The position numbers were made by a program, and so were the translations under genes. A stretch of DNA of 64,000 nucleotides from NCBI RefSeq assembly GCF_964275005.1, contig NC_092686.1, positions 48,223,627 to 48,287,626 of the forward strand. Reading direction: 5' to 3'. The notes beneath the pieces are model-generated. The model searched no databases. It saw nothing but the letters and a program-made list of their open reading frames with translations, and had not been told where the DNA came from. Of the stretch, positions 26,201-41,200 are shown one piece after another (position 1 is the stretch's first letter; every line of letters begins with the position of its first letter). The DNA comes from Diadema setosum (Eukaryota > Echinodermata > Echinoidea > Diadematoida > Diadematidae).

Positions 26201-29200
26201 TTAAAAGTGCGGTACTGGGATTGGAACTGGGGTAAACATTCATAGCGATTTGTGGGATTGGAACTGTTCCACTTCTTACCAGTGAAAACAGCACCAGGGT
26301 TGGCCCTGCATGGAGGCAAAGTGAGGGTGGGAACAAGCGTTGGTATTTTGGGGTTGGTTGCAATCTGTGGCATCCATGGTGTTTTGTATATGGAAACTTG
26401 CCTTTGACTTTAGTAGTCTATGAACTTCAGAATATTTGAGCAATTGCATTGAAACTTTTTTTGTGGTCTGATGAATTAATGTGAAAATGTGATGTTGATA
26501 CAGCAGCATCTCATGAAGAAAGTAGGGGAAACCTTTTCAAGCCAATCTCTGAAAGCGTTCATCCTGTCTTCAGAAAACAAAGCAACCAGTGATTGCTCTG
26601 TTGTTTGAAGGAAGAGACTAGAGAAATATCATATGGCATATATCTTGTATATCATGTTAGTCTATGTCTGAAGACAGTTTATGTAACAGTGTACCAAATG
26701 AAAGTTGGTGCTCAAAATAATGAGAATTCACCTGTCTTTGATTTCTTATGTTTGCAGCCAGGAGTTTTATTTGACAAAAAGAAAGACGATTAAGACAAAG
26801 TTTGATGAAAGCAAGGAGCTATTAGCTCCTTGATGAAAGTAAGGTTTGTAATGCAGACACAGTGTCGCTGTGAATCCGGAAATCGCCCAAGGGTCTAGAG
26901 TGTCTATGAGATCTAGACTGAAGAGGATGCCAGTGTTAATGGAAACCGAGGAGGGTGCAAGGAAAGAGGATGCGACATTTGATTGGACAAAGTGAACTCC
27001 AGAGTTTGTTAGAAGGATGAGGTGGTGTCAGTGGTAGTGGTAGTGGTTGTGTGCTAGAGGAGGAGAGGAGGAGGAGGGAATTCTGGAGTGGGATACCTGA
27101 TCACGAACATTTTTTTTTTCCTCTATAGCTGTTGAAAAAGTTTGACGTACAGTACATTACGATGATGGGGGCTGTGTGAATGAAGGCTGAGTGGAGAACT
27201 GTTGCTCTTCTTTTGTCTGGCCAACTACATGTAACTAGGAACCTGCCTGCCTGTTTTCTAGTTTTTGTGGTGTTGGATGGATCTCATCACCCCAGGTTTG
27301 CACATCTCATCAGTCCAACTTGGAGCCCATGGTCAGAAGCATCCAGATTCCTAAGCTAGGAGCAGAGAAGTCTGACAACCTGGACAAGGCACATAAATGG
27401 CCGCTCCAACCATGTGACATCAACTTTGTCTTTGTACAGTTAGATTTGTTTTCAACTTTCCACTACTTGTTCATGTTGGATCAGGTCAGGTGGTATGTGT
27501 GTCGAAGTCAAACCTAATTTACGGTGAGTAGTGCCCTCAACTTGTCTCGTGCAGGCCATGTAGTCTTGTTCATTGACCAATAGCGTGAAGCCTTCATGAC
27601 CTGGATCTACACGTGGTGAACCACTGAATGTTGGAATCGAACACTGCTGGTGTTACAGCAACCATACATCAGAGGAAAGTTGATTGTGACAAAGAGGAGG
27701 AACTGTCATCCAAGATGGAGACCATGAGTTATTCTCCCTTCTTGGCATGCTTCAATGCCTTTCATCTACCTTACCTATCTCCATCAGGTAAAACTCAAGT
27801 CTTTCATTGCAGTGATTGAAGAATAATACTTTTACAATCCAACTTGGTATTTGTGCTATTTTCTTGATGATGATGATGATGATGATGATGGTGATGATAT
27901 GTTGATGATGATTATTATTAGGTGATCCGAGTATCCTCTCGGATCACCTTCTGTATCTGTACGGATTCTTTGTTCTTCTTCTTCTTCTTCTTTCTTTATT
28001 TCTGGACAAAAGTTGTGTATCTACGTGCTCAGAAAGTACTCAGAGTATCAACTTCAAACTCATACTATATATGTATCATGTCCCAAAGACGAAAAATTTT
28101 ATAAAATCATAGTGATCAGTCGACCGTGACGTCACTACGACGTCATTATATGAAAACACATTTTCACTCCTATCTCATTAATGGAATGGAATTTTTCAAT
28201 GAAATTTACGTCACATATAGTTCAAGTCAAGCGCATTCTACTTATATAATCAAAATTCATATTTTCTCTTAAAACGTGCGCGTACGCGCGCGTTGAAATA
28301 TTTGTATGCTCAAATCGAGCTCAAATTTTTTTTGCACACGTTTCAGACCAATTGGAGCATTTTTTGAAAAATTGAAAAAATTGGACGGACGCGTACGCGC
28401 GCGCACATATACGTACGCACAGCTCTTATGCAATAGAAATTTCCCATTTTTTTACACTTATCGGATGCCTGAAATGTCAAGGAATATTTCTACCAAGTTT
28501 CAAGTCAATCCGATTCAATATGACGTCACACGGGCCCGTCAAAGTTGAAATTCCGCGCGCGCGTTAATGGCGATATACAGTGCAACAATGCCAAAAAAAC
28601 CGCCAATTTTGAATCCGATTTTACTCGTCAAGATGGACGGTGACCCCCCATTTTTTTTACATAATCTGAAAGCTGATGAGCTGTACATGTCATTTCATGG
28701 GTTGGCGATGCTGGAAAAATGATGAAAAGATATCAAATTTCTTAATAAACTAAAAAAAGTAAATTTTCAAAATGACGTCATCGAATTTTAAGTTCACTCA
28801 AGCATATCTCACTTATTCTTTTGTTGATTTTCATCCAAATTTCAATATGTTGTAGCTTATTAAATGGTCTTTCAGTCATATAATAACAACATTTTGATTG
28901 GATGACGGCATCACCTCTTAAAAAGGGATTAAAAGTAACATTGTCAAATTTGACCAGTTTACGTGTTATCTCTATGGGAGTGCAGTTTTTCTGGAAATGA
29001 AAACTGACATGACTATCTTTATTTTGCACTAGCTCACTTATGCTTCGGTGAATTTCTCCCAGATTTTAGTATGTTGTAGCTGAGACCGTGGGCTATCGTA
29101 GGTGTGCCCTTTGTTATTTCATACGGAGTCGGCATCACGTCCAAAAACTTGGTTGAAATTAAAGCTTATCTTCAATGTATTGAAATATGTCTTTGTTTCT

Positions 29201-32200
29201 GCAACTTTCTTTGCAATAACTCAAGAAAAACATACCCTATCACCACCATATTTTGCACATATTTAGTTCATGTCACGTACATTATTTCACAAAATAACAA
29301 CTACTTGATCAGACACCATCTTGGCTATGTAAATTAGGGTCAAAGGTCATAAATGTTTTATCCTGTATCTTACTGAATACATGTCCTATGTTTACCATAT
29401 TTTGCACATGTAAAGACCATGTTACAAGGATCATTTCACAAAATAACAACTTTTTGCTCAGATGCCATCTTGTCTGTGCAAAGGGGGTCAAAGGTCATAT
29501 GTACTTCTTCCTGTATCTTTGTTATGACGTGTTATCTCTATGGGAGGGAATTTTTCTAGATGTGAAAATTGACATGATTGTCTTTATCGACGACTAGTTC
29601 ACTTACCCTTCGGGTGAATTTCTTCCAGATTTTAGTATGTTGTAGCCAATTTAATACTCTTTAAGTTTTGTTCATCAAAGATTTAATCGGATGATGTCTT
29701 CACCTCGTGAAAATGGATATAATGTAACCTTGTCAAATTTAACCAGTTTACGTGTTATCTCTATGGGAGGGAATTTTTCTGGAAACAAAAATTGACATGA
29801 CGGTCTTTATCGAGCACTAGCTCACTTACTCTTCGGTGAATTTCTCCCAGATTTTAATATGTTGTAGCTGAGACTTTGTGCTATCAGTAATGTGCCTTTT
29901 GTTTTTTCATACGATGTCTGGATCATGCTAAAAAAACTTGGTTGAAATTAAAGCTTATCTTCGATGTATTGAGATATTTCTTTCTTTCTGCAGCTTTCTT
30001 TGCAATAACTCAAGAAAAACAGCCTCTATCATCCACATATTTTGCACATGTTTAGTTCATGTCACGTACATTATTTCATAAAATAACAACTACTTGATCG
30101 GACACCATCTTGGGTATGTAAATTAGGGTCAAAGGTCATAAATGTTTCATCATGTATCTTGGTGAATACTTGTCCTATCTTTCCCATATTTTGCACACGC
30201 AAAGATCATGTTACAAGAATCATTTCACAAAATAACTACTTTTTGCTCAGATGCCATCTTTGGTGTGCAAAATGGGGTCAAAGGTCAAATATACTTCATT
30301 CTGTATCTTCGTTAGTGCATACGGAGTTCGGTACCAAAGATGGCAGATCTGACTCCCTTTTCTAAATGAGACTCCAAACATCACATGGCCAATGTCCCCT
30401 CAACACAGATGAAACCTGTATGATCATGCCTATTGGGATCAGGACTCAAATCATTGATTTCCCAATGGATCGGATCACCTAATTTGTCAGTGTTGACAAA
30501 TTCCGAGTCTAGTTATCATTACCATTATCATTAAAATTATCACCATCATTATTGCCATCATCATTGTCATCAATAGGCCCTATATCTTCAAATGAAGTGC
30601 TTATCATCACCCATAAACAATGTTCAGCCTAACTGATAGAGAAAAAATAGATGGTATGAGGTGGGCAGTCAGTGTAGGGAAGGCATGAAAAAGGTGTACT
30701 CTCGATTGAAAATAGCGGCATTTATACAATATGTATAATGATCAAGTATTATATGGTACAAAGATCACTTTTACAACTCCCTTATCTACATCTTTCCGTA
30801 TTGATCATGATTTTAATAGTCAAGTAGTTCGAAGCTACTTGATTTAGTCCTCTAAGTCTAATGCAGTGATTACTGAATTTGCCATGTACATCTTTGTGCA
30901 TTGCATCATGAATACTGTTTTCTCATGGCAATGACAAATTTTTAGCTTTTCAACGTTCAGAAGCCTATCAGCATTAGGCCTATACGTTAAATGTGCCTCA
31001 CGACACCAGCAATGCAATGTACAATGTAAATCCTGCAGAAATTTGGATGTACTAATATTGTGGTGGTAGGCCAATATGTTATAAAGTTTACAATTTGCTG
31101 TGAGTTTTCGGCCGGTTACAAGGTGTGTAGGGCAAACACGTAGGGGCCTACAGTTCCATTCCTGAGTTTGTGCCATGTCTACACCAGGGGGTCAGCAGTG
31201 TGTACAGGATGGCTTTGCATGCCTCTGACAGCTAGGATAGTGTGATGGTAAGTCGTCAGCTGTTAGGCACAACAACAGACAAGGTTCTAATGAGTCATTT
31301 TTTTTTTTTTGTGCTCTTGTTTTCTGCAGAAGAAGGGTCACAAAATATTCGAGATGGATTTGATTTTGCCTTCTTTTTATGTGGTCACAGTGTAAAATTT
31401 AACCTTGGATCACTTTTTACATTGAACACTCAAACATGAATATTAAACATGAAGCAAAAAAAGAACCTTTGTGAATGTAGTTGTACTGCATAATCATAAA
31501 AGTCTGAACTAGAAGAGAGTTGATTCTGAATAAAAAGGAAATATATGAATTAAAAAAGATAGTTAGAGCATAGTCATAAAAGCTACATTTGTATATTCAA
31601 AACATGTGACAAGATCTTGGTAAGTGCCATTTCTAGTGCACTTTCAATAAAGAGTCTACAGAGCTCTGTATCCTATGTTTGAAAGAAGTTTGAAAACATT
31701 GCAGTCGTACTGCTGTTGCAGCTTCTTTTTTTTTTTTTTTTTCTTGTTAGCCAAAGATGGAAAGGTTTAACCACTGGAGCAGTACCACTGGTATGCACTG
31801 TTTATTAGAAAGCATTCCTCAAATCAGTATGGATTATTTATTGAAATATAGTGATATGAATAGAAGAAAGGAAACCTTAAATCTTGATTGAAAATATCTC
31901 GATTGAAAATATCTCGATAATTTGCCAAATTCATGTTAAGGAGCAAAAGATCCCAAATATAAAATGCAATTCATATCTATGCATTATGCAGGGAGGTGTG
32001 TTTCACACCTCCTTGCAGTACAATTACATATTCAAAGTAAATAATAATGCCAGATCTGATATATAAAATATTGAATGAATTGTTTTGTGTATGAATACTT
32101 TAATGGGTTGGTACCGGGTACTGTCATTTAGTATAATGTGAAATGTATTTGTTATTTGACATCAATTTTACTATCATGCCATACCAGGAAAGATGATTAG

Positions 32201-35200
32201 GTAGGCCTACGTGTACCAGTATATCTTGTGAGATGAACCTGTTCGTAGCATGGTACAGATGGTGCAGCCATGTGGCGTGATGGAGAGAGAGAGAGAGAAA
32301 GAAAACACAGCAAGAGAGAAAACAGCAGCATAAGGAGGAATACAGAGTGATGCAGACTTTAGGGCTGTGTGTCGGTATGTAGAAAACACACATTATGGGG
32401 CATGCCATCCAAGGCGTAGTACCTCACCAGCGTGCATAAATTAGTGCTGGTTCATCATAGATAGATATTTGTAGTGTTTTTTTTTTCTTACCCCCCAAAA
32501 GATGAGTCATGAGGTGTTCAAATCCAAGCGTCTGCCATAGGGTCTTCGACCAGGAATGTAGGCGGGTATCATCTTTCTCCTCCCCATCCTCATGGGGGTG
32601 GGGGGGGGGGGGGGAGGGAGGAGGGGATGGGGTGGTTATGAAGAAGAATAGAGACAGAATGATACAAAACCTTGGGTTTGCATACTAATTCTTTGTCTGA
32701 ATACTAGTGGAATGTATTCCATCCTGCTGTTAGAGCCAATTCTCAGTGTGTTGACTGCAAATTAGTCACCAAATTTCATCAAAAATGGCATTTTATTAAC
32801 AGGTTATAAGAGGAGATGCCCTGGGGGTTAGAGGGTTTGATTACTGGTGGGAATGCTGGTAACTGGCTTGAATGCAGTGTAGGTATTCAGACTAGTCTTG
32901 ATTTCAGCCACACAGACCACAGCTGAACTCATGTCCTCAGTGACTATTGACCACTAAATCTGAAATCATTCTCATATCAAGTTGTTCAAAATGGTTACCT
33001 CGTGCCTTTTGGTAGAGTCCTGGTGACAACACGATAATACTCATTTTACCAAATGTAGACTGGTTAGAGTCTACTTTCTTTACTGTGTATAAAAAGTACT
33101 GTGTCAAATATGTATGCTGCAATGTGGTACCAAGGTGGCTCCACATTGTCAGGGAGACAGATGCAGATGCCCCCCCCCCCCTTTTTTTTTTTTTGGGGGG
33201 GGGGGGGGAGGTGAGGATAGAACACCAATTATTTTTCTCAGGCTCATGTTCATTGGGAAATGCCAGGATAGTGAACATTGCAGTATTTGACTGAATCCAT
33301 TCACACTGGCGTGAAACCTGCAATAATACAGTTTGGCACTAATGAAATATCACCATATGATAATGCCCAAATTTAATAAGGCCTAATTGGCAGTTTGCTG
33401 CCTCTTCCACTGACTTCATGATAGCATAGCCAGCTCGCTGGACATTTTGCATTCATTTTGGTTGTGGGGAGCAATCGGAACTTCAAGTGAAAGTTGTGGA
33501 AAAATAATTTCGTGGGTTTTTTGTTGTTGTTGTTGTTGTTGCTGGGGTTCATATGGCAAATTGTAACAGCAAACTATACTCCTGTTCGTGATTTTCTGTC
33601 AATGTTTTGGATGGCTCATTCCAAGTTACCCAGCAGCTTTCAACATACAAATGTGTATAAATTGTGAAAATTATTTTTTCCTGTCAAGTGTCAGTACATG
33701 TAGCTCTCATTTGATCTCACATTCCATGTTCCCTGTGAAATCATTAAAAAAAAGTCCTGCAATATACACATGCTTTTAATTTTTTTTTTCCATTTATACA
33801 TGTATATGTGTGGTATGAATTCACAAGTTCATCGTGGAAATTATCTCTCTAGCTTCCACCATGCTATTCAAACCTGTTAGGTGCCCATGTTTTGTGCAGT
33901 AACGGGGCTTTAGGTGGTGGTCTGAAGTATCTGTCATAGCCAGTGAATGAGTCATCTTAGCATGGCATACCTGTGTGATATGTATATTATGTATGCACAC
34001 TTTGTATGAGTGTATTTCATCAGGAGGTGGACACAGAGTGTGATAGTCTTAGAATTCAGACTCGGTAAAGCATGCTGGGTAGATGACTGTACCAGTGATG
34101 ATATTGTGCTGCATATTAGTATTTGTAGGCCTATATGCACTGTCAAATCCATGTGTACACATGTGCAGTGTAACTCAGAACCGAAAGGTCACTCATCCAT
34201 GCTGATTTATTGTTGCATTGATATGATTCAATTGATTTCCACCAACAGTAATAAGTTGTATTATTAGTATTACCGTGTACTGTATGAGCTGAAATTTTTG
34301 TGGTGGTTTTATTTTCGCGAATTTCACGAATCGCCTTTGAAACGCGAAAATAACAACACGCGAAAATAACAACGCACGAATAACTAAGTTCAGTTAGACC
34401 CTCGCAACCTCGAAATTAACAACACGCGAAAATGTCCTCCAAGTAGCAATTCACGAAAATATCTGTACGCGAAAATTTCAGCTTGTACAGTATTAGACTA
34501 GTTGTATGAGTATTGAAAAATGAATATTTCATGAACATGGACATGTTGGAATTTCCCAGTGGAGTCACTCCCATGTGTACCTCACTGCCAAGCTATGGTA
34601 TGAATGAAGGAAGCTGATGGATAAATGTAGGTGACTATTGAATGCTGGACATGCAAAAGCAATATTTAAATTCTACTGTGGGTGATCACTTTGATATTGA
34701 TTATGATATTTTGATTAAAGGGATGACAGCAGTGGCGTTTAACCAAGAAGCCTTTTAGAGGACAGGGAATTCCCTGTGTCACTGAGATGTCTTCATGTGG
34801 GTGCAACTCATTTGCATAGATGACTATCAGAAATTGTGAAAGCAAACTTGTCTGTCCATTCAAAGGTATCTATGTTTGCTAGATGCTGTGGATGGAGATA
34901 CATGTGGTTTGGAATTCTCTCTCTTTTATAAAGTTTACCTCACAGACATTGAAGAAACTGATGTTTCATGGAGTAGTAATATTGTATCATCCCTTTTTTT
35001 TTCTGTAGTTGATCAGTCCAGAGTATAACCAAGCACTTGCATGGTGGCCTTGTGTAATAAGAAATCTATGCTTTATCTTCACACAGACTTAGGATGTAAT
35101 GAGTGCATCATTGACGACACAGTCCCTTGGCATTTTGAGTGAAATTATGCAAGCATGCTCCATGACAAGACTCATTTTGACTGTTCTGTTGACAAAGTCA

Positions 35201-38200
35201 TGAAGTTGGATAAAGTTTTACGTCGGTGCCACCATCTGCGGAATCCCAGCTGCTGTTAATTGGACGTCATCCAAGCATCTCAGTTCTCAAGTGGCCACTA
35301 TTGGACTGATTTCCTCCTCCAGTGAAGACTGGCTCTCAGAGGAAATGTGTTGAGACAGAAACAAGAAGTCCAATCACATAATATGCCATGTCTGATTTCA
35401 ATTTAGTCTAAATTGAATTGCGTCTCTGGTATGTTACCAGTTCTTTGCTACATTCTGAAGTGCTTCCCCTCAGAGATACATGTCACTCTGTACTTCAGAA
35501 AGTGATGTTCAAAAACGTAAAGCAAATTTCAGATGTATAAGCAAGTTTATCGATGACTCGAAACTGATATAGGAAACGGTTCTTTATGTTGTTCTTGGCT
35601 TGAATCTTTTTCATGGGGGAATTTCAAACTCACAAACAGACATAAAAAAACAAGAAAATCAAGAGTTTTATCACCTGCCATGCCACTGGTTAAGATGTAC
35701 AGGCTTTGTTTTGATGTGCAATAGAGTTAGGGGACTGTTCAGATCTTAGTTTTAGACTAGGCATTGACAAATTATACTGTATGTAAACATTCTTAAACAA
35801 TAATATATGTACATCTTGGAAATTATTTCAATAGCTTGAAGGATTGTTTGCTTTTTTATTGTACTAGTCGACAGTATTTGACAGAAGGGAATAATGTTAG
35901 TTTTTGAAAGGAAATGATACCAGTTTGAGAGAAGAAGGGCACTCATCTCATGGTATTGTTTGTGCCTTTTTGCCTCTCAAGTAATATGATTTCTATGCAC
36001 AGGTCAATGATAACCAAATAGATGTACAAACTGAGTCCAAATTGGTCTCTCAAAATGATTCACAAGATTGACACCTTTGAAGTTAATGTTTTTTGGCAGC
36101 CAAAGGTCAATACAGAAGGTGAAGGTCCATACAGCACTTGAGTCTGTATTGAAGGGTTTTGCTTTGTGGAAACTAACAAAGATGTACAACTGTTATATTT
36201 CCATGTTGTACATGTGATCTGTTCCTTGCACATCACAGCAGATGCCCTTTTGAGGCATTTGTCATTATATGACAGGCATTAGTGAGTTGACAAATCGCTG
36301 TGAGATATCCACTATCTGGTACAGTTGTGTTTCAGTCGAACAACACTCTTATTTGAAACCTGGACAGCCAGGAATATCAGCGAGCAAGATAAGCGTGCTT
36401 TCACTGGTCTCACGCAACAGAATTACTTGTGTTTCCGCCTCACAAATATGGCCTCATCTCAATTGATGATATGAAAGATGAAATGGATGGGAGATCAGAA
36501 GCAGGCACAATATCAAACTTCCTGTATACTCTTCCACATTTATTGCTGAGCTTCCTCCATCTTAGTTAGCTCAGATTGGACAAACACGTGCCGGGCCTAG
36601 ATAGACAGCAACAGACAGAAAGTAGTGGGGCTTCCTGCTTTATGAGAAATGATTATTGCATTTGATTCGTCGTTTGTGCTGTAGGCCTACATTGTAGATG
36701 TTGATGTGGGAGTGAAGCTTGCGTGCATTGAGGCAATCTTAGTCTAATAAACACTGGACACTAGGGAACTACAACTCCATTCTTTATAAACCATTTGGTC
36801 ACATTAAGGATCAATAGCATCATTCTCCATATTTAGCTATCAAAAATTAAAACATTTGCTAACTGGGGGATAGAAAACTGCATGTATTAAATTGGGTTTT
36901 ACTGCACAACAAGTGGACCTGAAATCAAATCAAATAAAGTTCGTGATAACTGTCTTTCCACCTGTTAAAAATCAACATTTTAGACTTCTGTGTGATTTTA
37001 TTGGTTTGGTTTAAATTTTTGTTATTCCCTGAACAGGATTCAAGTTATATGACAGATGTGAAAGAAATTTCTACCCAAACATTTGTATTCTATGGTGGGT
37101 GGAATTTGAGAAAAGTGGATATGTGAGACTTTGAGCCAAACAGGATGAATAAAAAAAAAAAAAAAAAAGAACCAGGACCATACAACACCAGGTAATCACT
37201 CTCATGTAGCAGCTTATAGGTACCTCTCAGTCTTATTCAAAATTATAACTTTATAATTTTCACAATACCACTCATTTAACTCTGACACTTGTATGGATAT
37301 TTCCAGTCAGACTTCCTGAATATTTCTCTCTTTCATTGTTCCCTTTGTTTGCATTTGTAGATGTTCACTGTGTAGGTATAGACTTCCTTCACAGTGGATA
37401 TTCCACTAAAAATGAGTACAAACCTAGTACGGTACCCTTCATGAATCTCAAACAGAATTTGTGTCCTTTCTCATAGCCATATTCTGGCTTTATGTACACT
37501 GAATTAATGGTTTATTCTATATGTATGCTGGTGGCTGTACTGATATGGAAGATTTTGTAAGAAGCTGATTTTTGGATCTGTGATTGGAGGTGATCTGAAT
37601 TTGGAAACCTGATGGACAGCCTGGTGGTGTTCGTGGCTAATGGTACTGCTCACAATACCCAGTCTCAATGATAAATCTATCTGTCCTTTTTTCTCTGTCT
37701 GTCTGTCTGTCTGTCTTTGTCTAAACATCCCGCCATCTCTCCCTCCAATCGATCTTGGGTTCAAGTTCATGTGGGTGTGAATCAATAACCCACCATGTCG
37801 TGACATTCCAACCATTCCAGTCTTTTGAGAGAAATATGGCAAATAATCTGAAATGAGCCGCATGGGTGTTGACATAAGGACCCAGGCAGTCAGGGGATGG
37901 CATTCAGGTGACTGCTCCCTTCTGAAGAATGGTGGGCTCTCACTGGGGGATCTATTGGGAGTTAAAGGCCATTTCAAAACATCAGGAAATGGCAAAATAA
38001 ACTGCAATGTTATGCTCTGAATTGGTGCAACCCTTTGGAGAAGGGTTGAGAGAAATAACCATCAGGATCATTTAAAAAAAATACCCTATGTTTGGAGTCC
38101 CTGTTTGAAATAATTTGTTCCAGCGTATATAAAGCACTGTGCAAAAGCAAGGTTCCTCTGCAAGGAGTTACTGTGCATTTCTGATTAGCTGACAAGTCAT

Positions 38201-41200
38201 TCCATTACTGTTGATACATGTAGCTTCTTTCATCAAACATTGCATATTCTTGTATATCTGATCAGTTTTGAGTATTAGTCCACGCCTGCACTGATAGATT
38301 ATGTTAAAACTGTTCAGTATTTTTTCCTGTTCAATATCCAGAAAATTCATTTACATTGTAATCAAATAGGTAACCGGATGACCTCTCTTCTGCTTATAGC
38401 TGACATGATTTGCATCGATGCACAGCCAAATGTCTCTCATTACCTGGTTGTGTGCCAACCACCTGTGTCTAGTTATTATCTACAATTTTCTTCATATTGA
38501 TGGAAAATACCATATTCTGAGAACTTGATCTGTTTTTACTAAATCCATCTATTAATTGTATAAACCAGTAAAAGGTTAGATATCCTATGGAGTTATATCA
38601 GTGCATACCCCCCCCCCCCCCACCCACCAAAAAAAAAGGGGGGGGGGGTGAATATGTAAAAGAAATATCAAACTGCTTACATATTGCAAGACGTCGCAAA
38701 CATTATCTTTCCTTATTCTGAATCTGTTCTAGCGATTGACAAAGAATGCAATTTGGTACAACTTCAGCTGAAAATTGTCCACCTACATGTAAAAAAAAAA
38801 AATGCAAAGAATCAAGTCATGCCTAAAATTACATCAGCTTGAGATTCAATGATTCAAATGTAGTTGCCGACAATTTGTGCTTTGTTATGAGGAATGTATT
38901 ATATCACCAGTGATCTAAGTCTGATGAAGCAAGGTGGGTGTAAACTTGAATCTTGTGAAAACATCCCGCCTATGGCTAGATGGAATTCTGAAGAGTTGTC
39001 ACGCAACTCTTAACGGTAGTATTTAGTAATCAAAAGGAACAAATGTTTGTTATGGCCTTGCATAAACCATTTATCATCTTCAAACAAGGATATGCCTGCA
39101 CAAGGATATCAAGGGTCAGTTTTTCCTTGAATGTGAGTCTGAGATGCGGTATGGAAATAGAATAAGATAACATGAGAGAATGGAGAGTCTACCCCAAAGG
39201 TATAAACTTCTTTTAAGGAAATGAAATAGATTTGTTAAAAATCTATGTAAAACTGGAGGTTCAATGTAGATGATATGCCAACATTCAAATTATAGTCATT
39301 TTAAAGTCACCTCAACTGTTCAGTGTAGCTCTTGTTCCAAGCCACCCTTGTTTGCTGAGTTTTGCCATTTATGTCTGAATTCTGATGTTATGACTTTATT
39401 CATCAGCCCGAAGTTCACGGTTACAAAACTAGCCCGATGTCAAAATACAGTATGTACACAGCAGCATGTAGCATGCTATTTGTGCAGTGAAGACACAAAT
39501 TAGCGTGCTATTTGATCAGGAAAGTTTCCAAAAAAACTCGGGCTAGTTCGTGAACTAGCACACTATCTAAGGATGTGTCTACATCAGGCCGAAATTTTCT
39601 CGATCCCAGCATAATGATGCCAAGTACACATGCATCAAATTTCAGGCTAATTTCCCCAAGCGGGTTGTTACGAGCTGATGAAGACGCACATTCGCACTAT
39701 CGGGCTATTTCCCAAAACCGCAAATATCCTGTTAGTTTGAACTTTGGGCTGATGAAGACATATCTGCTGAGTTGTCAGCATGATGTACAAATGTGTATCA
39801 ATTATCAGATTGCTACTGCAAGGATGAAAAGAAAATTATTTGGGTCCTTTAATCGAAGAGATGTTTATTGTTGAGATGTTTTTGCAAATTTTTATAATGG
39901 TCTCTTCAAGGGTGAAGACTTCAAGTGAAATCAGAATGGAATGATAGAGAGAAGACTTGACTGGTGGTGGTGCTACATCTGTCGTGTTTTCTGGGGAGAA
40001 GAAAATTAAATCAATCCCTGTGTGCCATTCTCGGCATAGTCGGCATAGCAGCGGCCTCACCGCCGGTAGGATGGCGTGGGAAAGTGTCTGCATCAGTAAG
40101 GTTTGGTGGTAGGAGAGGACGGATCGGGGGAAGAGATGATGAGAGAGGAGGAGTCCAGAAAGAGACAGGTTGATCCCTACCGGTGTCCACTCCCTGACCT
40201 AAGATGGACGAAAACACAAAGAATGCACAAACATCACAATTTCAATGTCACATGTTGTCTGAGTTGTTTTGGCGGAGGACCTAGTCAGTTTCTTCTTTTT
40301 CCATCCTCGTAATTATGAGTGATGGCTGGCATGCCAGAAAAATGAGAAATCAAAATTGTGCATGTGTTGCTTGGCAGGGTGCAAAGCTTACAAATGTGTG
40401 ATTGTCTCATAATTACAACACAGTGATCCAGTAAATGATGAATATTTTGATGAACTGTTGATCAGTGTAGAACAAAGACCAGAAATGTAATCAACAAGTG
40501 GTTTGCACAAACTAGCTTCTCAACTTCATGTGTGGTGGCAAAGACCAGCAACTCAATCAACATGTGGTTGTGCAGACCCCCAGCTCTGTCGATCACTGCA
40601 TTGTGACAGATAATGGATGGTTAGAACTGGTTAAAAGTCTTCCAAACTTGCAAAAGTAAAGTTTTGCATATAAAAGACCACTTTACATTCCAAGCATCAG
40701 ACCAACTGCAGTGGAAGAGGACAGTAACCCTTTTTCTTCGCACAGACATTTTTTTTTTTTTTTTTGCCATGGCTGGTTTCCATGGAAGAAAACAAAAAAG
40801 ATACATAACGCACAAAAAAGGTCCCTGGTCATAGTTAACTGACCCCTTGTAATGGGGGATCGTCTACAGGTTGGCATGCACAGTGACAAAGCACTGAGTC
40901 AGAGCTAAGGTATGGCGTTCGGGGATTATGGCCAGTGGTCAGTAAGGTATGCATGATGCCTTCAAGTTGTATATCCTGTGAATAAACGGAGGTCACGTTT
41001 TAGTCAAATAGGCGAGCCCACAGAATAGCTGAGTTTTTTGAGGTATTCATCTTGAAAGATATTTACTAAATAAAGCAACTCTTAGCTAGTAACTGGTTTT
41101 TTGTACACTGGCTTCCTGTTGCTTAAGTTCTCGCTATCTAAGTGATCACCTGAAAATCTCTAAAACACAAAGAAGAGTTTTCTAAACAAATATAGCACAA

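Noticed and set aside
37504..38007. 167-residue minus-strand ORF in VGLL4 intron 1
   Set aside because: Runs through a (CTGT)n microsatellite (peptide RQTDRQT) and shows no homology I recognise; composition is not coding-like.
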